The notes beneath the pieces are model-generated. The model was not told where the DNA came from. It saw nothing but the letters and a program-made list of their open reading frames with translations, and ran no database searches. DNA of 7,347 bases. Source: Clostridia bacterium (GTDB lineage: Bacteria > Bacillota_A > Clostridia > Christensenellales > Borkfalkiaceae). A program made the position numbers and the translations under genes. The DNA is taken from contig JAGASB010000163.1 of the NCBI GenBank assembly GCA_017621955.1, positions 1-7,347 of the forward strand. The letters run 5' to 3'. This document shows positions 6,794 through 7,347 of this stretch, in pieces (the first letter of the stretch is position 1; each line of letters opens with the position of its first letter).

Positions 6794-6967
6794 ATGACGA
6801 AAAAATGCGAATTATACGATAGAGACTGCATCGATTGTGGGGAGTGTGACGTGTGCGACCTTGACCCAAATAAGACTTGCGATAGTTGCGGAAAGTGCAT
6901 TGAAAGCAATCAAAATTATAAAATTATAAAAATCACTAAGATTATAACCGAAAACGATGGGGAATAA
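6794..6967 (+). CDS. Small eight-cysteine protein, metal or Fe-S binding suspected
   Basis: This short gene encodes 57 residues starting MTKKCELYDRDCIDCGECDV. Cysteines are at 5, 12, 15, 18, 21, 29, 32 and 35, giving C-x6-CxxCxxCxxC-x7-CxxCxxC. CIDCGEC and CDSCGKC look like two copies of one unit joined by an acidic DLDPNKT spacer. The 22 residues after Cys35 lack cysteine and contain an Ile/Lys-rich stretch. Eight cysteines could hold two [4Fe-4S] clusters or zinc ions; the sequence does not decide between them. There is no signal peptide or membrane segment. The ATG follows AAAGGAG, and the gene ends in its own terminator. It is divergent from lexA and may share its operator, so damage induction is possible but unproven. 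I do not recognise a named family. The overlapping minus-strand frame (6812-6994) has no comparable support. Confidence 0.85.
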   Translation: MTKKCELYDRDCIDCGECDVCDLDPNKTCDSCGKCIESNQNYKIIKITKIITENDGE

Positions 6968-6986
6968 AACCCCACCGTTTTTATTT
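6951..6986 (+). terminator. Terminator of the cysteine-rich gene with the stop codon in its loop
   Basis: The arm AAACGATGGGG (6952-6962) pairs with CCCCACCGTTT (6970-6980) with one A-C mismatch. The loop is AATAAAA (6963-6969), and T-rich sequence runs through about 6986. One more A-T pair (6951/6981) extends the stem. The stop TAA (6965-6967) lies within the loop, so the last codons form the left arm. The T-run overlaps the final codons and stop of the convergent recombinase gene. Weak termination from the minus strand is also possible. Confidence 0.85.
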
Positions 6987-7347
6987 ATCTTCATTTGTAA
7001 GCGTAAGTGAAACTGCTGCCTTTTTTCTTATATCTTCGGTAATTGCTGCGTAGTGCTTTTTGGTAGTATTTACATCCTTATGCCCAAGGCAATCGGCAAC
7101 GACGTAAATATCGCCCGTTTGCTTATATAGATTAGTACCGAAAGTACTTCTAAGCTTATGTGGTGTAATTTTTTTAAGCGGAGAAATTATTTTCGCATAC
7201 TTTTTTACTAAATCTTGAACCGTCCTTGTGCTAATACGTTTATTTTGAAGCGATAAAAATAGGGCAGAATCCTTATCATTCTCTCTAGATTCAATATATA
7301 TGTTTAATGCGCTTGCAACTTGGTCGTTAAAATATAATACTGCACGA
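6981..7347 (-). CDS. Tyrosine recombinase / integrase, C-terminal catalytic part (5' end outside window)
   Basis: Tyrosine recombinases cut and rejoin DNA through a 3'-phosphotyrosine link. On the minus strand the frame is open from 7346 down to TAA at 6983-6981, giving 121 residues. Numbering these from 1, THE HxxR box is HKLR (63-66) within TPHKLRSTFGTNLY, followed by LGHKDVNTTKKHYA (87-100), which supplies the second His (89) and nucleophile Tyr99. The first catalytic Arg and the beta-hairpin Lys should lie upstream, outside the window. Tyr99 is followed by a 22-residue tail. The remaining domain is intact, so the gene looks functional. It could be a chromosomal XerC/D-like protein or an integrase of a mobile element. 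The visible part cannot separate these, and no attachment site or inverted repeat is visible beside it. The gene converges with the cysteine-rich gene. Confidence 0.92.
   Translation of the reverse strand, partial: RAVLYFNDQVASALNIYIESRENDKDSALFLSLQNKRISTRTVQDLVKKYAKIISPLKKITPHKLRSTFGTNLYKQTGDIYVVADCLGHKDVNTTKKHYAAITEDIRKKAAVSLTLTNEDK

Noticed and set aside
6812..6994. 60-aa minus-strand frame over the cysteine-rich gene
   Set aside because: The plus-strand gene has a strong ribosome binding site, patterned cysteines and a terminator; the minus-strand frame has none of these and overlaps the recombinase end.

Overview
The window comes from a low-GC Gram-positive bacterium, most probably an uncultured member of the Clostridia (Bacillota). 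The evidence is the AT-rich coding sequence, AAGGA/AAAGGAG-type ribosome binding sites, a MutL of the endonuclease type, a Bacillus/Clostridium-type LexA, and the gene order mutS-mutL-miaA-(methionine gamma-lyase-like)-lexA, which is familiar from that phylum. The genetic code is standard: TGA ends three of the genes and TGG encodes Trp. Lineage below class cannot be fixed from the sequence alone.

Positions 1-6078 (+ strand) hold a tightly packed operon. It contains the 3' four-fifths of mutS (5' end outside the window), mutL, miaA and a PLP enzyme of the 'aluminium resistance / methionine gamma-lyase' family. The genes overlap by 1, 22 and 4 bases, so they are almost certainly co-transcribed and translationally coupled. 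MutS and MutL are the core of mismatch repair. The MutL endonuclease motifs are consistent with the MutH-independent pathway. MiaA modifies A37 of tRNAs. hfq, often found after miaA in relatives, is absent: miaA and the next gene share ATGA.

Positions 6081-6106 are a perfect palindromic terminator shared with the convergent gene lexA (minus strand, 6107-6700). The 93-bp gap 6701-6793 between lexA and a divergent 57-aa gene holds a good lexA promoter and a LexA-box-like dyad (CAAAC-N4-GTTTG) touching its -35. The predicted lexA transcription start falls on the ATG itself, so the lexA mRNA looks leaderless.

Positions 6794-6967 (+) encode an eight-cysteine mini-protein with two CxxCxxC clusters. 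It has a strong ribosome binding site and a terminator whose loop contains its own stop codon. From 6981 to the window end (minus strand) lies the C-terminal part of a tyrosine recombinase with HxxR, LGH and Tyr catalytic motifs.

Most of the window is housekeeping DNA-repair and tRNA-modification sequence. The part most worth a second look is the right end: lexA with a variant recognition helix and a variant operator, a second copy of that operator core inside lexA, and the divergent cysteine-rich gene that may share the operator. There is no CRISPR, RNA gene or insertion sequence that I can support, and no gene-free stretch over 300 bases.
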